From assembly GCF_001426485.1 (NCBI RefSeq), contig NZ_LMET01000002.1, forward strand, positions 307,883 through 341,706: a stretch of 33,824 nucleotides of DNA. The letters are read 5' to 3'. The translations under genes and the position numbers were made by a program. The DNA comes from Aeromicrobium sp. Root472D3 (GTDB lineage: Bacteria > Actinomycetota > Actinomycetes > Propionibacteriales > Nocardioidaceae). The stretch's first letter is position 1; each line of letters starts with the position of its first letter. The notes beneath the pieces are model-generated. The model was given only the letters and a program-made list of their open reading frames with translations. It ran no database searches and was not told the DNA's origin. Shown one piece after another: positions 31,755 through 33,824 of the stretch.

Positions 31755-32972
31755 ATGCCCGAAGCAGTCATCGTCTCCACAGCCCGCTCGCCGATCGGCC
31801 GCGCCGTCAAGGGATCGCTCAAGGACATGCGTCCTGACGACCTGTCGGTGCAGATGCTCCAGGCCGCCCTCGCGAAGGTCCCGGGCCTCGACCCGCGCGA
31901 CATCACCGACCTGCACCTGGGCGTCGGCCAGCCCGCCGGCGAGGCCGGTCACAACCTGGCCCGCGTCGTCGCGGTGCTCGCCGGCATGGACCACCTGCCG
32001 GGCGTCACGGTGAACCGCTACTGCTCGTCGTCGCTGCAGACCACGCGCATGGCGTTCCACGCGATCAAGGCCGGCGAGGGAGACGTCTACATCTCGGCCG
32101 GCGTCGAGACCGTCAGCCGGTTCGCGAACGGCTTCGCCGACCTGCCCGGCTCGGAGAACCCGCTGTTCGCCGACGCCGTCGCCCGCACCGCGAAGCGCGC
32201 CGAGGGCGGCGCCGACACGTGGACCGATCCGCGTGAGTCGGGCCAGCTGCCCGACCAGTACATCGCGATGGGCCAGACGGCCGAGAACGTCGCGCAGCAC
32301 CTCGGCATGAGCCGCCAGGAGCAGGACGAGTTCGCCGTCCGCAGCCAGAACCTGGCCGAGAAGGGCATCGCCGACGGCTTCTGGGCCAAGGACATCACGC
32401 CCGTCACGCTGCCCGACGGCACGGTCGTCAGCACCGACGACGGACCGCGCGCCGGCACGACGCTCGAGGGCATCAGCGGCCTCAAGCCCGTGTTCCGTCC
32501 CGATGGCACCGTGACCGCGGGCAACGCGTGCCCGCTCAACGACGGCGCCGCGACGGTCGTCGTCATGAGCGACACCAAGGCCAAGGAGCTGGGCCTGACG
32601 CCGCTGGCCCGCATCGTGTCGACGGCCGTCACGGGCCTGTCGCCCGAGGTCATGGGCCTCGGCCCCGTCGAGGCCATCCCGGCCGCGCTGCGCAACGCCG
32701 GCATGGGCCTGGACGACATCGACCTGTTCGAGATCAACGAGGCCTTCGCCGTGCAGGCATGGGGCTCGGCCAAGGTGCTCGGCATCCCGCTCGACAAGCT
32801 CAACGTCAACGGTGGTGCGATCGCCGTGGGCCACCCCTTCGGCATGACCGGCGCGCGCATCACGAGCACGCTGATCAACTCGCTGCAGCACCACGACCAG
32901 CAGTTCGGCGTCGAGTCGATGTGCGTCGGCGGCGGCATGGGCATGGCCATGGTCCTCGAGCGGCTCTCCTGA
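31755..32972 (+). CDS. acetyl-CoA C-acyltransferase (thiolase)
   Basis: A 405-residue thiolase that cleaves 3-ketoacyl-CoA to acetyl-CoA and a shorter acyl-CoA. The catalytic set is complete: nucleophile Cys90 in VNRYCSSSLQTTRMA, His360 in VGHPFGMTGAR and Cys390 in SMCVGGGMGMAM. GNACPLNDGAATVVVMS and FEINEAFAVQAWG are further signatures. The length and sequence suit a degradative rather than a biosynthetic thiolase. The start has AAAGGC about 8 bases upstream. It lies 57 bases after the acyl-CoA dehydrogenase and overlaps the SDR start by one base (TGATG). Confidence 0.95.
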   Translation: MPEAVIVSTARSPIGRAVKGSLKDMRPDDLSVQMLQAALAKVPGLDPRDITDLHLGVGQPAGEAGHNLARVVAVLAGMDHLPGVTVNRYCSSSLQTTRMAFHAIKAGEGDVYISAGVETVSRFANGFADLPGSENPLFADAVARTAKRAEGGADTWTDPRESGQLPDQYIAMGQTAENVAQHLGMSRQEQDEFAVRSQNLAEKGIADGFWAKDITPVTLPDGTVVSTDDGPRAGTTLEGISGLKPVFRPDGTVTAGNACPLNDGAATVVVMSDTKAKELGLTPLARIVSTAVTGLSPEVMGLGPVEAIPAALRNAGMGLDDIDLFEINEAFAVQAWGSAKVLGIPLDKLNVNGGAIAVGHPFGMTGARITSTLINSLQHHDQQFGVESMCVGGGMGMAMVLERLS

Positions 32973-33754
32973 TGACGGCCGGCATGCTCCCCTCGGAGGA
33001 CACGGGACGGTTCACCGGCAAGGTCGCGGTCGTCACGGGCGCGAGCCGGGGCATCGGCCTGGCGATCGCCGAGCGCATCGTCGCCGACGGCGGACGCGTC
33101 TGCATCACGGCCCGCAAGGCCGACGCGCTGGCCGAGGCCGTCGAGTCCCTGGGCGGCTCCGAGCACGCGATGTTCGTCGCGGGTGCCGCCGACGACGCGG
33201 CGCACCAGGACGAGGTCGTGTCCGCCACGACCGAGGCGTTCGGGCCGATCGACTTCCTCGTCAACAACACCGGCATCAACCCCGCGTACGGGCGCATGAT
33301 CGACGTCGACCTCGAGGCCGCCAACAAGATCTTCCAGGTCAACGTCGTCGCCGCGATCGCGTGGGCGCAGAAGGTGTACCGGTCGTCGATGGCCGAGCGC
33401 GGGGGAGCGATCGTCAACGTCGCGTCCGTCGCGGGCCAGCGCCCGGCGCCCGGCATCGGCGTCTACGGTGCGTCGAAGGCCGCGCTGATCCACGTCACGG
33501 AGGAGCTGGCGGTCGAGCTGGGCCCCGACATCCGCGTCAACGCCGTGGCCCCCGCCGTGGTCAAGACCAACTTCGCGAAGGCCCTGTACGAGGGTCGCGA
33601 GGACGAGGTCGCGGCGCCGTACCCGCTCAAGCGGCTCGGCGTGCCGTCCGACATCGGGTCGGTCGTGGCGTTCCTGTTGTCGGACGACTCGGCCTGGATG
33701 ACCGGCCAGACGCTGACGATCGACGGCGGCGTCCTGCTCACCGGCGGCGTCTGA
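32972..33754 (+). CDS. SDR family oxidoreductase
   Basis: A 260-residue classical short-chain dehydrogenase. VAVVTGASRGIGLA gives the TGxxxGxG cofactor loop (22-29); FLVNNTGINPAYGR the NNTG motif; catalytic Ser152, Tyr165 and Lys169 lie in NVASVAGQ and YGASK; the C-terminus ends QTLTIDGGVLLTGG. NADP preference is suggested by Arg following the glycine-rich loop (TARKAD). In this operon it is probably the 3-hydroxyacyl-CoA dehydrogenase-like step between desaturation and thiolysis; no enoyl-CoA hydratase is seen in the window. It is coupled to the thiolase by TGATG. Confidence 0.93.
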   Translation: MTAGMLPSEDTGRFTGKVAVVTGASRGIGLAIAERIVADGGRVCITARKADALAEAVESLGGSEHAMFVAGAADDAAHQDEVVSATTEAFGPIDFLVNNTGINPAYGRMIDVDLEAANKIFQVNVVAAIAWAQKVYRSSMAERGGAIVNVASVAGQRPAPGIGVYGASKAALIHVTEELAVELGPDIRVNAVAPAVVKTNFAKALYEGREDEVAAPYPLKRLGVPSDIGSVVAFLLSDDSAWMTGQTLTIDGGVLLTGGV

Positions 33755-33755
33755 C

Positions 33756-33824
33756 GCCGACGAGTCGCGCACGCCCGCCGACGAGTCACGGAGGCCCGGC
33801 GACGAGTCACTCAGGTGACTCGTC
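33756..33824. repeat. 21-bp tandem repeat ending in a hairpin, cut by window edge
   Basis: CGACGAGTC recurs at 33758, 33779 and 33800, exactly 21 bases apart, in units of the form GCCGACGAGTCRCG plus a G/C-rich end. The third unit runs into a perfect 10-bp palindrome, GACGAGTCAC-TCAG-GTGACTCGTC (33801-33824), which stops at the last base of the window. It begins 2 bases after the SDR stop. The array may continue outside the window. Confidence 0.75.

Noticed and set aside
30504..32894. Long minus-strand open frame opposite the acyl-CoA dehydrogenase and thiolase genes
   Set aside because: Same mirror effect; the plus-strand proteins have complete catalytic residues.
33756..33824. CRISPR array
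   Set aside because: Units are 21 bases with no unique spacers and no cas genes are present.

Overview
The window is very GC-rich chromosomal DNA with G/C-dominated third codon positions, many GTG starts, many 1- or 4-base gene overlaps and many apparently leaderless promoters (TANNNT 6-8 bases before the start codon). Gene content (oligoribonuclease, glpK/glpD, EttA, a lysE-lysG type pair, paired fluoride channels, paired dynamin-like GTPases, cysteine-free ribosomal protein paralogues with a CobW-like partner) points to an actinobacterium, probably Nocardioidaceae and perhaps near Aeromicrobium. That placement is inference from protein style only. There is no plasmid, phage or insertion-sequence signature, and no gene-free stretch longer than 300 bases.

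Layout. 1-5.97 kb: the start of a citrate-lyase-like (HpcH/HpaI) gene diverges from kdpD-kdpE; these converge on a leftward set comprising a NAD-dependent epimerase and a frameshifted DUF503 gene, preceded by small zinc-ribbon, membrane and DksA-like genes. 6.0-10.1 kb: tRNA-Lys, a PYROXD2-like FAD oxidoreductase, a pirin, an MmpS-like membrane protein and a histidine phosphatase. 10.1-14.3 kb: glpK, glpD and a DUF4097 adhesin-like protein. 14.3-18.4 kb: tRNA-His, orn, a DsbA-like thioredoxin-fold protein, two crcB/fluC genes, and divergent lysE-lysG. 18.4-20.9 kb: a divergent cassette of six cysteine-poor ribosomal proteins (bL36, bL32, bL31B leftward; bL28, bL33, uS14 rightward) and a CobW-like protein without a P-loop, around a palindrome that looks like a Zur box. 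21-27.5 kb: tRNA-Arg, a PrsW-type membrane protease, two overlapping dynamin-like GTPase genes and ettA. 27.5-28.7 kb: an AbiEi/DUF559 fusion gene bracketed by two copies of a palindromic repeat. 28.7-33.8 kb: divergent marR-yceI, then a tetR regulator divergent from an acyl-CoA dehydrogenase, thiolase and SDR set, ending in a short tandem repeat and hairpin cut by the window edge.

How it works together. The most coherent system is the zinc-starvation ribosome remodelling cassette: when zinc is scarce, Zur would release the central operator and zinc-free ribosomal proteins would replace the zinc-binding ones, with the CobW-like protein possibly acting like mycobacterial Mrf. A second proposed circuit joins two places 21 kb apart: the pirin promoter and the marR-yceI intergenic region share a 15-bp motif (14/15 identical), suggesting one MarR regulon. 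The third point of interest is the lone AbiEi-DUF559 gene with a near-perfect 22-bp stem palindrome at its 3' side and a diverged copy at its 5' side.
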